Shown here: one piece after another, positions 34,887 through 43,700 of the stretch | How the letters are laid out: every line of letters starts with the position of its first letter | Position numbering within the stretch: position 1 is the first letter of the stretch | Origin: Longispora sp040681875 | GTDB lineage: Bacteria > Actinomycetota > Actinomycetes > Mycobacteriales > Micromonosporaceae | Assembly (NCBI RefSeq): GCF_040681875.1 | Contig: NZ_JBFAZP010000002.1 | Span: 781,800-845,799, forward strand | DNA length: 64,000 nt | Direction of reading: 5' to 3' | Notes under the pieces: model-generated | The model's input: the letters and a program-made list of their open reading frames with translations, nothing else | What the model was told of the DNA's origin: nothing | Databases searched by the model: none | Translations under genes and position numbers: made by a program

Positions 34887-35672
34887 CTACGCCTTGATGG
34901 CCGCGAGAATGCCGTCCCACAGCGCGACGCGGGCGTCGAGTGCCGCGTTGACGGTGTCGGCGCAGTCCTGCCACTTCTGCTCGTCGTCGCCGCACAGGTC
35001 GGCGAGCATCTGCATGGCCATCGGGGTGTGCTTCTCCCCGTCGACCTCGATGTGCCGCTCCAGGTAGTCCACGAACGTGTTGAGCTTGTTGTCCCGCTCG
35101 TTGACGGCCACGACCTGCTGGAACATGTCCGGGATCAGGTCCTCGCGGCCGAACGCGAACGCGGCGGCCTGGCAGTGGATCGGCTGGGTCTCGATGAACG
35201 TGAACGTCGCGTTCGCGAACGCCAGCGACGGGGCCGGGGTGCCGGCCTCGACGAGCGCCTCGCGGACCGGCTTCCCGGAACGCAGCAACGAGATCAGGGA
35301 GTCGATCGCGGTCGTGTCGGCGCCGGCCTCGTGCATGCCGTTGACGTACAACTCGAAGTGGCTGATGTACCCGTCGCCGAGCTCGTCGCTCTCCTCGACG
35401 GTGACGATGTCGTTGATCAGGTGCCGGCTGGCCCGGTGCGACGTGGGCAGCCACGGCACGGACACGCAGGTCAGGTTGATCTGGAGCGACTTCAGCAGGG
35501 ACATGAAGTCCCAGACGGCGAAGACGTGGTGCTCCATGAACGTCACGATCGCGTCGTGGTTGTCCAGAGTGCGGTACATCGGGTGGGCCACGACCCGGGC
35601 GCGGGCTTCGTCCACGGCCTTCTCGAGGCGTTCGATCCCCGGGTGGGTCTGGCCCCAGTCATAGCGCGACAT
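34887..35672 (-). CDS. DUF3050 (heme-oxygenase-like fold) protein
   Basis: 261 aa, start ATG at 35672 with AGGAGGAG upstream. Family block FMEHHVFAVWDFMSLLKSLQ near residue 45, then VEESDELGDGYISHFELYVN, and DNKLNTFVDYLERHIEVDGE. The His/Glu pattern (EHH, EES, HFE, ERHIE) fits the helical heme-oxygenase-like/diiron superfamily, whose members often oxidise small molecules. No cofactor or substrate is known to me for this family. Divergent from the TetR gene at 35975, which is a candidate regulator. Confidence 0.88.
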   Translation of the reverse strand: MSRYDWGQTHPGIERLEKAVDEARARVVAHPMYRTLDNHDAIVTFMEHHVFAVWDFMSLLKSLQINLTCVSVPWLPTSHRASRHLINDIVTVEESDELGDGYISHFELYVNGMHEAGADTTAIDSLISLLRSGKPVREALVEAGTPAPSLAFANATFTFIETQPIHCQAAAFAFGREDLIPDMFQQVVAVNERDNKLNTFVDYLERHIEVDGEKHTPMAMQMLADLCGDDEQKWQDCADTVNAALDARVALWDGILAAIKA

Positions 35673-35896
35673 CGAATTCTCCTCCTACTGGTCGCAGCAG
35701 CGCTGCGGCACACCGTTCGGTGACGGGCCGCCGCCGACTCTGCTATCGGGTGCTACAGATCCACAGCGGATCCGGCGCAAACCCGCAATACAACTCCCCT
35801 TCGCACCGGGACACGGCTTACCGTCCCCGTCGCGGCACGGCGGAACTCTTTGGATCGATGCAAGGCTAGGCTCGTTCGACGAACGCTCGCAATGGG

Positions 35897-35967
35897 TTGG
35901 ACCGGCACTTTTACACTTTAAGATGAGGCTGCCCTCGACTTAAAGGGCCTAATCGGAGGCTGCCCTC
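35897..35967 (+). promoter_or_regulatory. Promoter of the TetR gene with tandem operator-like repeats
   Basis: TTGGAC (35897-35902), 16-nt spacer, TAAGAT (35919-35924). Immediately downstream are two copies of GAGGCTGCCCTC (35925-35936 and 35956-35967), each a GAGG-CTGC-CCTC dyad, 31 bp apart and so on the same DNA face. The copies lie between promoter and ATG, as expected for autorepression. The rest of the 302-nt gap 35673-35974 has no gene. Confidence 0.6.
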
Positions 35968-35974
35968 CGGATAT

Positions 35975-36646
35975 ATGCTGCGGCGCATGGCAACCCGCAG
36001 GGCCCCCGCAGGGCCTCTTCGTCAGGACGCGCGCCGGAACCGGGCCGCACTGCTGGCCGCCGCGCAGACCGCGTTCGCGGAGGACGGCCTCAATGCCCCG
36101 CTGGAGGGGGTCGCCCGCCGCGCGGAGGTGGCGATCGGCACGCTGTACCGGCACTTCCCGACCCGGATGGACCTGGTCGCGGCCGTCATCGCGGACAAGA
36201 AGCGCGCCTGGATCAAGGCCGCCGAGGCCGCGGTGGTGATGGAGCCGGCCTGGGACGGGCTGGTGTTCTTCCTCGAGCGGACCTGCGAGTTGCAGGCCGG
36301 GGACCTGGCCTTCAACGACATCGCGTCGATGCGGTTCCCGCACGCGGGCATCGAGGCCGCCCGCAAGCGCGCCTACGACCTCGGCCGGCGGATCGTCGAG
36401 CGGGCCCAGTCGGAGGGCAGCCTGCGTGCCGACGTCACCGCGGAGGACCTGGCGTTCATCGTCTGGGCGCTGTCCCGGGTCAGCGAGGCCACCTTCGCCA
36501 TCGACCCGTCGGCCTGGCGGCGCTACCTGGCTCTCACCCTCGACGGGTACCGGGCCACCGCGGCCCACCCGCTGCCGACGCCACCACTGCGCCCGCGTCA
36601 GGTGCTGCGGGCCCAGCTGCAGCTCGGCCGCCGCCGGCTCCGGTGA
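35975..36646 (+). CDS. TetR-family transcriptional regulator
   Basis: 223 aa. HTH: RRNRAALLAAAQTAFAEDGL, then NAPLEGVARRAEVAIGTLYRHFPTR. The ligand domain resembles the SCO4850-like TetR C-terminal class. A second ATG at 35987 is possible; neither has a strong ribosome site. Likely autoregulated through the tandem repeats upstream, and perhaps controls the divergent DUF3050 gene. Confidence 0.88.
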   Translation: MLRRMATRRAPAGPLRQDARRNRAALLAAAQTAFAEDGLNAPLEGVARRAEVAIGTLYRHFPTRMDLVAAVIADKKRAWIKAAEAAVVMEPAWDGLVFFLERTCELQAGDLAFNDIASMRFPHAGIEAARKRAYDLGRRIVERAQSEGSLRADVTAEDLAFIVWALSRVSEATFAIDPSAWRRYLALTLDGYRATAAHPLPTPPLRPRQVLRAQLQLGRRRLR

Positions 36647-36880
36647 ACCGGCGCCGGCCGGCGACCTGGCCAGGCCCCTTTGTGTTCGCACCCGGCAGGG
36701 CCGGCCCGGGTCTCGACGCCGGACGCGAGCCCCTGGCCAGGCACACCTGTCACCCATCGGCTCCGGCTGCGCTGTGTGGGCGGTCATCGCACTGTCCGCG
36801 GGCAGGACGTGCTCGCCGACGAAGCCGGCCGCGACATCGTCACCGACGCCGCCCGCCTGGACCACCGACCCCCGAGGCGC

Positions 36881-37129
36881 CTAGTAGTAGGACCAGAAGT
36901 ACCAGCCGTCGCTTTCGGTGCCCGGCTTGTCCTTGTACTCGCAGGGGCCGAGGAACTTCATGCCGTCATCGGAGAACACCCTGTTGTCCTCGCACCACTG
37001 GAGGGTGGGGAACACGCCGTTCTCCAACTTGAGGCCGGCAGAGGCCGGGGCCTGGCCGAGGAGCACTGTCGCCGCCGTCGCGGTCACGGCCAGCGCGACG
37101 GCTCGGCGGACGAACGTGGGTACGGTCAT
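36881..37129 (-). CDS. Small secreted two-cysteine protein
   Basis: 82 aa from the ATG at 37129 (GAGGAA 6 nt upstream); the extra upstream codons are rejected. Signal peptide 1-31 ending in ASA. The mature 51 residues contain two Cys (QWCED and GPCEY), probably one disulfide, and an aromatic tail WYFWSYY. No known family. Extracellular; function unknown. Confidence 0.7.
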   Translation of the reverse strand: MTVPTFVRRAVALAVTATAATVLLGQAPASAGLKLENGVFPTLQWCEDNRVFSDDGMKFLGPCEYKDKPGTESDGWYFWSYY

Positions 37130-37249
37130 CGGTCTTCCTCTCATAGGGAGAGGAGAGCGTAGCGTTCCGCCGTCCACATTGGATAGATGTCTATCACTTT
37201 CTGCCTCGCGATGCCTTCCCTCGGCCCTGGAGGCCGGTAGGTCCCGCGG

Positions 37250-38710
37250 TCAGGAACAGATGGTCGGGTCGTCGGTTCCGGCCGCCAGCGCCGACAGCGG
37301 TAGCGGCTTCACCGGCGCCTGGGCGGTGAACGTTCCGATCTCCTCCGGTGTCCGCCCGGTGAGGGTGGCCAGGAGCTGGCAGACGCCCGGCGCGCACGAC
37401 CTGCCCTGGCACAGTCCCATCCCGGCCCGGGTCACGAGTTTGACGGCGTTGGCGGTGCCCAGGTGCGGGTGCTCGGCGACGGCCCGGCGGATGTCACCGG
37501 CCCGGACCTCCTCGCACCGGCACAGCACCGTGTCGTCGGTGACCAGCGCGCCGAGCGCCGGGAGGTCGGGGGCGAACCGGTCGAGGACCCCGGAGACGAA
37601 GTGTCGTCGCCGGGCGAGCACCCGGCGCACCGGCCGGGCGTGCTCCGCCACCTCCCTGGCGGGGAGGAGTCCGAGGTCGAGGACCGTCCCGAGTGCCGCG
37701 AGGCGACCCTCGACCTCCGCCTGTTCGGCGCCCGCGACGCCGGTCAGTTCGCCCGCGACGGCGATGCCGGGCACGGAGCTGCGCAGCCAGTCGTCGTGCC
37801 GGACGACCCAGCCGCCGGCCGGCGGGTCCCAGCGCACGGCGCAGCCGGCCTGCCGGGCGAGTTCGGTGGAGGGCACGAAGCCGTAGCCGACGGCCAGGGT
37901 GTCGCACGCGATCTCGCGTTCCGGCCCGTTCGGCCCCGCGTTCGTCAGGTCCACGAGGGTCACCGACCGCAGGTCGGGATCGCCGGTGGCGCGGCGCACC
38001 ACGGTGCCGAAGCGGATCGGCACGCCGGCCCGGCGCAGGTTGCGCAGTGCGGCGACCCCCTCGGCGACCTTGCCGGCATTGCCGAGGGCCGCGAGCAGCC
38101 CGGCCGGGCCGGGGATCAGGTCGCGCGGGCGTTGGCTGAACGCCACCTCGGCGACGTCCGCGCCGGCCCGGAGGAGCTGGTCCGCCACGACCAGCAGGAG
38201 GGGGTGTCCACCGGCGAGGACGAACCGCCGGCCGGGCAGGAGGCCCTGGGCCTTGACGAAGGCCTGGACCCCGCCGGCCGTGAGTACGCCGGGCAGGGTC
38301 CAGCCGGGGAAGGGGACCGGCAGGTCGTAGGCGCCGGCCGTGAGCAGCAGTGCGCGGGGTTCCAGGATCCGGCCGCCCGCCGGGCCGTGGGTGGCGACGC
38401 GCATCCGTCCGGGTGGGGGTTCTCCGCCGGCGTACGGGTCGAGGCCGGCCCGGGTGCCGAACACCCCCCAGGCGGTCGTGTCGGGCAGCCAGGACACTCC
38501 GGGGGCGGCGTGCGCCGCGTCGAGCAGTGCCCGGCCCGCCTTGGCCATCCCACCGGGGCGGGTGAAGCCGGCAGGCGGCTGTCGGTAGATCTGGCCGCCG
38601 GGCCGTTCCTGCTCGTCCACGACGACGACCGTGGCCCCGTGCCGGCTCAGGGTCGCGGTGGCGGCGAGTCCGGCGGGCCCCGCTCCGACGACCACGACGT
38701 CGGGCCTCAT
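37250..38710 (-). CDS. FAD/NAD(P)-binding oxidoreductase subunit (HcnB/OoxA-like)
   Basis: 486 aa from the ATG at 38710, which overlaps the TGA of the 2Fe-2S gene (ATGA). N-terminal FAD motif VVVGAGPAGLAA, a second dinucleotide fold (RRFVLAGGHPLLLVVADQLL), and a C-terminal BFD-like 2Fe-2S region with LCRCEEV and LCQGRSCAPGVC. This is the large subunit of heterotrimeric dye-linked amine oxidases such as hydrogen cyanide synthase, octopine/nopaline oxidase and D-hydroxyproline dehydrogenase. Last gene of the leftward operon. Confidence 0.88.
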   Translation of the reverse strand: MRPDVVVVGAGPAGLAATATLSRHGATVVVVDEQERPGGQIYRQPPAGFTRPGGMAKAGRALLDAAHAAPGVSWLPDTTAWGVFGTRAGLDPYAGGEPPPGRMRVATHGPAGGRILEPRALLLTAGAYDLPVPFPGWTLPGVLTAGGVQAFVKAQGLLPGRRFVLAGGHPLLLVVADQLLRAGADVAEVAFSQRPRDLIPGPAGLLAALGNAGKVAEGVAALRNLRRAGVPIRFGTVVRRATGDPDLRSVTLVDLTNAGPNGPEREIACDTLAVGYGFVPSTELARQAGCAVRWDPPAGGWVVRHDDWLRSSVPGIAVAGELTGVAGAEQAEVEGRLAALGTVLDLGLLPAREVAEHARPVRRVLARRRHFVSGVLDRFAPDLPALGALVTDDTVLCRCEEVRAGDIRRAVAEHPHLGTANAVKLVTRAGMGLCQGRSCAPGVCQLLATLTGRTPEEIGTFTAQAPVKPLPLSALAAGTDDPTICS

Positions 38711-39096
38711 CGGGGCACCGAGGTGCGGACCCGCATGCCGGCGGTCACCCGGACCAGGCACGTCCGCTGGTAGGGCACGCCGTCGACGGTGACGACGCAC
38801 TCGAAGCAGACCCCCATGTTGCAGTACGGGGCGCGGCGGACCCCTGACGTGGTGGTGCGCACCGCGCGCTGGCCGGCGGCGAGCAGCGCCGAGGCGAGCG
38901 ACTCGCCGGGGTAGGCGGTGACCGGCACGCCGTCGACGTCGATGGTCACGGGGACCGGCAGCTCCATGCCCGTGCGGGTGGCCAGCGGCACCCGGGTGCC
39001 ACCGGGAGCCGGGACCCCGGCGGCGGGGCCCGCCTGGTGGAGCGCGGGAGTCGGGCCGGGGCCGGACACGGGCGTGGACGTGGGGGTGTCAGGCAA
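38707..39096 (-). CDS. 2Fe-2S ferredoxin-like subunit (HcnA-like)
   Basis: 129 aa. After a Pro-rich N-terminus of about 45 residues comes a plant-ferredoxin-like domain with CNMGVCFEC and a fourth Cys in QRTC, which bind one 2Fe-2S cluster. It is the small electron-transfer subunit of the HcnABC-type trimer. It overlaps the upstream oxidase gene by 8 nt and the downstream gene by ATGA, so equimolar synthesis is likely. The long N-terminal tail is unusual; a later start is possible but would break the overlap. Confidence 0.88.
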   Translation of the reverse strand: MPDTPTSTPVSGPGPTPALHQAGPAAGVPAPGGTRVPLATRTGMELPVPVTIDVDGVPVTAYPGESLASALLAAGQRAVRTTTSGVRRAPYCNMGVCFECVVTVDGVPYQRTCLVRVTAGMRVRTSVPR

Positions 39097-40255
39097 AGTT
39101 CAGCGCTCCAAACCGCTCCGGGGAGCAGTCGTCGACGGGCAGCCCGGCGCGGCCGGTCAGCAGGATCTCGGCGAGCAGCCGGGCGTACGTCGGGCCGAGG
39201 GTGAACGCGGAGCCGCCGGTGGCCACGTACATGCCGGGGCGGCGGGGCACGGCCCCCAGGAGCGGCAACTGGTCGGGGGTGAGGGTGGTCATCCCCGTCC
39301 AGGTCCGGATCACGGGAAGGTCGCAGACGGCGGGTACGACCCGGGCGGCGGCGGCGTTGCCGGCCAGGGATTCGTAGCGCAGCTCGGGGTTGACGTCCAG
39401 GTCGACCCGGCCGGCGCGGGTGACCAGCTTGGCGGGCCAGCCGCCGCCGATCAGGACGTTGCCGTCCTCGGTCTGCTTCATGGACAGCCGGCGGCCGACG
39501 TGCTGGATCAGGTGCGGGAGCAGCGGACCGGTACGGGCTGTGGCGCTCATGGTCAGTCCGACGGGGAACGCGGGCAGCCGCACGTCGGCCATGGCCGCCA
39601 CCTCGGTGGTCCACACGCCGGCGGCGAGGACGACGGTGTCCGCCGTGTCGACCGCCCCGTCCGCGCCGAGCCGCCACCGGCCAGCGTGCCGGTCGAGGGA
39701 CGTGACGCGGTGCCCGGTACGGATCTCGGCGCCGAGGCGGGTCGCGGCCCGGGCGTAGGCGGGGGTGACCAGCCGGGGATTGGCCTTGCCCTCCCCTGGG
39801 GCGAAGCCCGCCGCGAGGACGTCGGTCGACAGGTACGGGGCCAGGACGCGCAGGTCCCGACCCGACACGACGTCGACCGGGAGCCCGTAGCGGCTTTCGA
39901 GGGCGGCCTTGCGGTCGAGCGCGGCGACCTGGGCCGGGGTCTCGGCGAGCATCAGCCCGCCGTGCCGGGCGACCCCGCAGGGTTCGCCGAGTTCGGCCTC
40001 GACGGTGGACCAGGCGCGCATCGCGTCGAGGTGCAGGGGTAGCGCTCGGGCCGCCAGGCGGGCGGCGGCGTCGCCGTGCTCGACCATCCGGTACTCGAGT
40101 TGGAAGTGCAGACTGCCGGCGTTCTGGCCCGAGGCGTGCCGGTTGAGCTGGTCCTTCTCGACCAGGAGTACCCGGGTGCCGGCCCGGGCGAGGTGCCAGG
40201 CCGTCGCGCAGCCGAGCAGTCCGCCGCCGATGACCGCCGTGTCGTAGTGCGCCAT
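39089..40255 (-). CDS. FAD-dependent amine oxidase subunit (DadA/HcnC/HypO-like)
   Basis: 388 aa. Rossmann FAD motif TAVIGGGLLGCATAWHLARA at 6-25, VEKDQLNRHASGQNAGSLH, and the C-terminal MYVATGGSAFTLGPTYARLL typical of glycine/D-amino-acid oxidases. It would oxidise the C-N bond of a D-amino or imino acid and pass electrons to the 2Fe-2S subunit. The ATG overlaps the stop codon of the DHDPS-like gene (TGATG). The neighbour makes D-hydroxyproline or a related imino acid a good candidate substrate. Confidence 0.88.
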   Translation of the reverse strand: MAHYDTAVIGGGLLGCATAWHLARAGTRVLLVEKDQLNRHASGQNAGSLHFQLEYRMVEHGDAAARLAARALPLHLDAMRAWSTVEAELGEPCGVARHGGLMLAETPAQVAALDRKAALESRYGLPVDVVSGRDLRVLAPYLSTDVLAAGFAPGEGKANPRLVTPAYARAATRLGAEIRTGHRVTSLDRHAGRWRLGADGAVDTADTVVLAAGVWTTEVAAMADVRLPAFPVGLTMSATARTGPLLPHLIQHVGRRLSMKQTEDGNVLIGGGWPAKLVTRAGRVDLDVNPELRYESLAGNAAAARVVPAVCDLPVIRTWTGMTTLTPDQLPLLGAVPRRPGMYVATGGSAFTLGPTYARLLAEILLTGRAGLPVDDCSPERFGALNFA

Positions 40256-41172
40256 CAGATCAGGTCGAGCTCGGCGACGGTGGCGCGGACCCGGGCCTGT
40301 TCCCCGGCGGTCAGGGGCAGCAGGGGCGCGCGGACGTGGCCCGCGGGCACCCCGCGCAGGGTCAGCGCGTACTTCAGGATGGCCTGCGCGTTGCCGAACT
40401 TCGCGCCGTAGTCGGGGCCGAACCAGCTGTTCATCAGTACCCGGTCGCGGGCGCCGAGCGTGCGGGCCCGGTCGAGGTCGCCGTCGGCCACGGCGCGGAA
40501 GAAGTCGGGGTGGTCGGCGCCGAGCAGTCCGCCCGCGCCCATCAGCCCGTCGCCGCCGATCCGGGTCAGCAGCGCGATGCCGGTCTCGTCGGTGGGGACG
40601 CCGAAGTACCGGACCCGGCCGTGCAGCGCGACCAGGCCCCGGACGAACGCGCCGAAGTCGGGGGTGGAGTTCTTGACGGCCACGACGTGTTCGAGGTCGG
40701 CGAGTTCGCCGAGCAGTTCCGGGTCGAGGTCGACGCCGGTGCCGCGCGGCCAGTTGTACACGCAGATCGGGATCGGCACGGCGTCGGACACGGCGCGGTA
40801 GAAGGCGACGGTCTCGGCGCGGGTCGGGACCACGTAGGGCGGCGGGGTGAGCAGGATGCCGTGCATCCCGGCGGCGCGGGCGGCCTCGGCGTGCCGGATC
40901 GCCTCGGCCGGGGTGTAGGCGTTGCAGCCGCCGAGGACGGTCATGGTGCGACCGACCTGTGCGACGGCGGTGCGGAACAGGTCCGCGCGTTCCTGTTCGC
41001 TCCAGCTGAACCACTCGCCGGTGGTGCCGCCGACGACGATGCCGTGCATCCGCTCGGCGGCCAGCCAGTCGAGCTGGGTCCGCCAACTGTCGAGGTCCAG
41101 GTCGCCGGTCGCCGTGAACGGGGTGGTGACGGCGGGGATGTAGCCGTGCCAGTCGACGCTGTGGCGGTCCAT
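40255..41172 (-). CDS. DHDPS/NAL-superfamily lyase or deaminase (HypD-like candidate)
   Basis: 305 aa from the ATG at 41172. A class I aldolase barrel with GGTTGEW in place of the usual GGTTGE, catalytic Tyr140 (ICVYNWP) and Schiff-base Lys167 (VVAVKNST). Members cleave or condense pyruvate-type compounds. One branch deaminates pyrroline-4-hydroxy-2-carboxylate in hydroxyproline catabolism and is encoded beside a D-hydroxyproline oxidase, as here. It therefore probably acts on the imine made by the downstream oxidase; dihydrodipicolinate synthesis itself is unlikely. Confidence 0.85.
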   Translation of the reverse strand: MDRHSVDWHGYIPAVTTPFTATGDLDLDSWRTQLDWLAAERMHGIVVGGTTGEWFSWSEQERADLFRTAVAQVGRTMTVLGGCNAYTPAEAIRHAEAARAAGMHGILLTPPPYVVPTRAETVAFYRAVSDAVPIPICVYNWPRGTGVDLDPELLGELADLEHVVAVKNSTPDFGAFVRGLVALHGRVRYFGVPTDETGIALLTRIGGDGLMGAGGLLGADHPDFFRAVADGDLDRARTLGARDRVLMNSWFGPDYGAKFGNAQAILKYALTLRGVPAGHVRAPLLPLTAGEQARVRATVAELDLI

Positions 41173-41255
41173 GTGCGGGCCTTTCCGGGTTGCGCGGGCA
41201 GGGTGGGGCGGCCCGCGTGCCGGACGCGGGCTGACGTGCGGGGAGCGGGGTCGGG

Positions 41256-41792
41256 TCAGGGGGTCGGCGGGGTCACCGCGATGAGGAGGCGGGCCGGCGC
41301 ACCGCTGGCGTTGAGGTATCGGTGCGGCAACCGGGAGTCGAAGGTGACCGCCTCTCCGGTCTCGATCACGTGCCTCTCTCCGTCGATCTCGGCGACGACC
41401 GTGCCGGCCAGCACGATCGCGCACTCCGTGGACGGGTGCGACCACGGCTCGGCGGAACTGGCGTCGCCGGGCGCGAGGTCGGCCTGGAGCACCTCCAGGT
41501 CGCCACGGCCGGGGGTGAGCCGGTCGTAGGAGATCTGGCCGGGCGGGGCCGCGAGCCGGCTGCGCGAGCCGGGGCGACTGACGTGGACGGCCGGCGCGTC
41601 CGGTTCGGAGAACAGTTCGGCGATGGAGGTGTCGAACACCTGGGCGAGTTTGCGCAGGGTCGCCAGGCTCGGGTCGGTCGCGGCGTTCTCGATCTGACTC
41701 AGCAGGGCGGGCGAGACATCCGCCGCGATGGCGAGCTGACGCAGCGTCAGGTTGTGGCGCTGACGTAGTTCGCGGAGTCGTTCTCCGAGCAT
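41256..41792 (-). CDS. XRE-cupin transcriptional regulator
   Basis: 178 aa. HTH_3 at 1-60 (LRELRQRHNLTLRQLAIAAD, VSPALLSQIENAATDPSLAT), cupin at about 95-175 (WSHPSTECAIVLAGTVVAEI, GEAVTFDSRLPHRYLN). This class senses small metabolites in the cupin and controls amino-acid or amine catabolism. First gene of the leftward operon, 83 nt before the lyase. It lies beside a dyad containing both divergent promoters and probably regulates both operons. Confidence 0.92.
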   Translation of the reverse strand: MLGERLRELRQRHNLTLRQLAIAADVSPALLSQIENAATDPSLATLRKLAQVFDTSIAELFSEPDAPAVHVSRPGSRSRLAAPPGQISYDRLTPGRGDLEVLQADLAPGDASSAEPWSHPSTECAIVLAGTVVAEIDGERHVIETGEAVTFDSRLPHRYLNASGAPARLLIAVTPPTP

Positions 41793-41825
41793 CGGATCCT
41801 CGTTCTGATCAGTCAGGCTGAACTT

Positions 41826-41865
41826 GTTTGACTAAGCTACACGGCCGTGTCTAGTATGGTCAAAC
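41826..41865. promoter_or_regulatory. Overlapping divergent promoters inside a dyad
   Basis: GTTTGAC (41826-41832) and GTCAAAC (41859-41865) form the outer arms; CACGGCCGTG (41840-41849) is a central palindrome. Plus strand: TTGACT (41828-41833), 18 nt, TAGTAT (41852-41857). Minus strand: TTGACC (41863-41858), 18 nt, TAGCTT (41839-41834). The two promoters face each other over the same 36 bp, so polymerases cannot bind both at once. Likely XRE-cupin site. The rightward transcript would have a leader of about 230 nt (41866-42095) in which I see no gene. Confidence 0.65.
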
Positions 41866-42095
41866 ACGGAGCCCTGGAAAGCCATTTCCACTAAACATGC
41901 CGTGGCAATGACAACTCGGACGACCGTGCTGTGTCCGCCCCATCCAACCCGTGGTGGGGCCACAGGGAAAGTCCGGGCGAACACCCCAGCGCCTCCCGGC
42001 GTCCCCGGTCCCCAGGACCCCGGACCGGAACCGGGACGCCGCAGTACCTGGTGGACCCGCTCCCCCGGCCGGTCCCGACAGAAGGTAGGAGCAGC

Positions 42096-43700
42096 ATGTC
42101 GATCACCGCACGCCGCACCCGTGGCGGAGCCCTCGCGTTCGCCGCGCTGGCCGTCGCCTCCACCGCAGCAGCCTGCACGACCGGCGGCGGTGACGGCGCC
42201 AGCGGGAACTCGAAGACCCTGACGGTCAACACGTCCTTCGTGCTCAAGACCCTCGACCCCGGCCGGGTGTACGAGGCGACCGGCCTCACCGCCGTGCACG
42301 CCCTCTACGACACCCTCGTCACGTTCAAGGGCTCCGACGTCAGCAGACCCGTTCCCGCGCTCGCCGAGTCCTACACCGCCTCGCCCGACGCGAAGACGTT
42401 CACGTTCACGCTGCGCAAGGGGGTCACCTTCGCCGACGGCACTCCCCTGACGGCCGACGACGTGGTGTTCTCCCTCAACCGGCTGCGCAACGTCAAGGGC
42501 AGCCCCGCCGTGATGGTCAACGGGCTGACCGCCGCCAGGACCGACGAGCGCACCGTCGTGGTCACCTCCGCGACCGCCGACCCGAACGTGCCGACCGTGC
42601 TGGCCATGCCCGCCACCGGGATCCTGAACTCGAAGGTCGCGAAGGAACACGGCGCCAGCGCCGGGGACGACGCGGCCAAGGCCGACACCGCCCAGCAGTA
42701 CCTCGACGGGGCGTCCGCCGGCTCCGGCCCGTACGTGCTGAAGTCCTACGAACCCAACTCGCAGGTCGTCCTGGAGGCCAACCCCCGGTACTGGGGGACG
42801 AAGCCCGCGTTCGGCCGGGTCGTACTCCGCAACATGGACGTGCAGACCCAGAAGCTGACCATGTCGCGCGCCGAGGGCACCGAGGTCTCCCTGGACATCT
42901 CCGGCAAACTCCTCGACGGCCTGCCCGCCACCCTGCGGACGTCGGGCGTGCAGGACACCGTGTACTTCCTGTACCTCAACGCCGACCCGGCCGTGTCCCC
43001 GGTCAGCTCGAACCCGAAGTTCAACCAGGCGCTGCGCTCGGCGATCGACTACGCGGGCATCGCGGCCCTGTACGGCAAGGGCGCCGGCAACCCCGCCGGG
43101 CTCGTCGCCCCCGGCTTCCCCGGCGCGCTGCCGGAATCCGAGGCGTCCAGGCGCGACGTCCCCAAGGCGAAGTCACTGCTCACCGAGGCGGGTCTGACCA
43201 GTCCCGCACTCAAGTTCAGCTACCCGGCGATCACCTACCGGGGCGTGGACCTGGGCACCGTCGCCACCAAGATCCAGAGTGACGCGTCCGAGGCCGGCAT
43301 CAAGCTGGAGCTCAACCCGCAGCCGCTGACCACGTTCCTCGACGACATGCGGTCCGGGAAGTCCGCGATGGGCTTCACCCCGCAGAGCCTGAACTACCCC
43401 GTCGCCGACTCCCTGATCAACAACATGGCCCCCGGCCAGGCCACCGCGCTGCGGGCCGGCTGGACCGTGGACCGGGCCGACCCGGGCGTCGTCGCCGCCG
43501 GGGCCAAGGTCACCGGCACCCTGGACCTGGCCGCCCGGGCGGCGGCGATGCAGGACTGGCAGCGGCAGATGAACGCGCACTCGCCGTACATCGTCGTGGC
43601 CAACAACTCCGGCATGGTGGTGGCGACCCCTTCCCTGACCGGCGCGGACTACACCCCCGCCGGCTGGCAGGTCGACGTCGCAGCGATCGGCCGCAAGTAG
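42096..43700 (+). CDS. ABC importer substrate-binding lipoprotein (peptide/opine family)
   Basis: 534 aa from the ATG at 42096 with GGTAGGAG upstream; the longer frame is rejected. The signal sequence ends in AAAC, a weak lipobox, with Cys28 or so as lipid anchor. SBP family 5 pattern: KTLTVNTSFVLKTLDPGRVY, DTLVTFKG, PALAESYTASPDAKTFTFTL, DGTPLTADDVVFSLNRLRN. It binds peptides, opines or similar solutes outside the membrane. First gene of a ten-gene operon, behind the promoter at 41828. Confidence 0.92.
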   Translation: MSITARRTRGGALAFAALAVASTAAACTTGGGDGASGNSKTLTVNTSFVLKTLDPGRVYEATGLTAVHALYDTLVTFKGSDVSRPVPALAESYTASPDAKTFTFTLRKGVTFADGTPLTADDVVFSLNRLRNVKGSPAVMVNGLTAARTDERTVVVTSATADPNVPTVLAMPATGILNSKVAKEHGASAGDDAAKADTAQQYLDGASAGSGPYVLKSYEPNSQVVLEANPRYWGTKPAFGRVVLRNMDVQTQKLTMSRAEGTEVSLDISGKLLDGLPATLRTSGVQDTVYFLYLNADPAVSPVSSNPKFNQALRSAIDYAGIAALYGKGAGNPAGLVAPGFPGALPESEASRRDVPKAKSLLTEAGLTSPALKFSYPAITYRGVDLGTVATKIQSDASEAGIKLELNPQPLTTFLDDMRSGKSAMGFTPQSLNYPVADSLINNMAPGQATALRAGWTVDRADPGVVAAGAKVTGTLDLAARAAAMQDWQRQMNAHSPYIVVANNSGMVVATPSLTGADYTPAGWQVDVAAIGRK

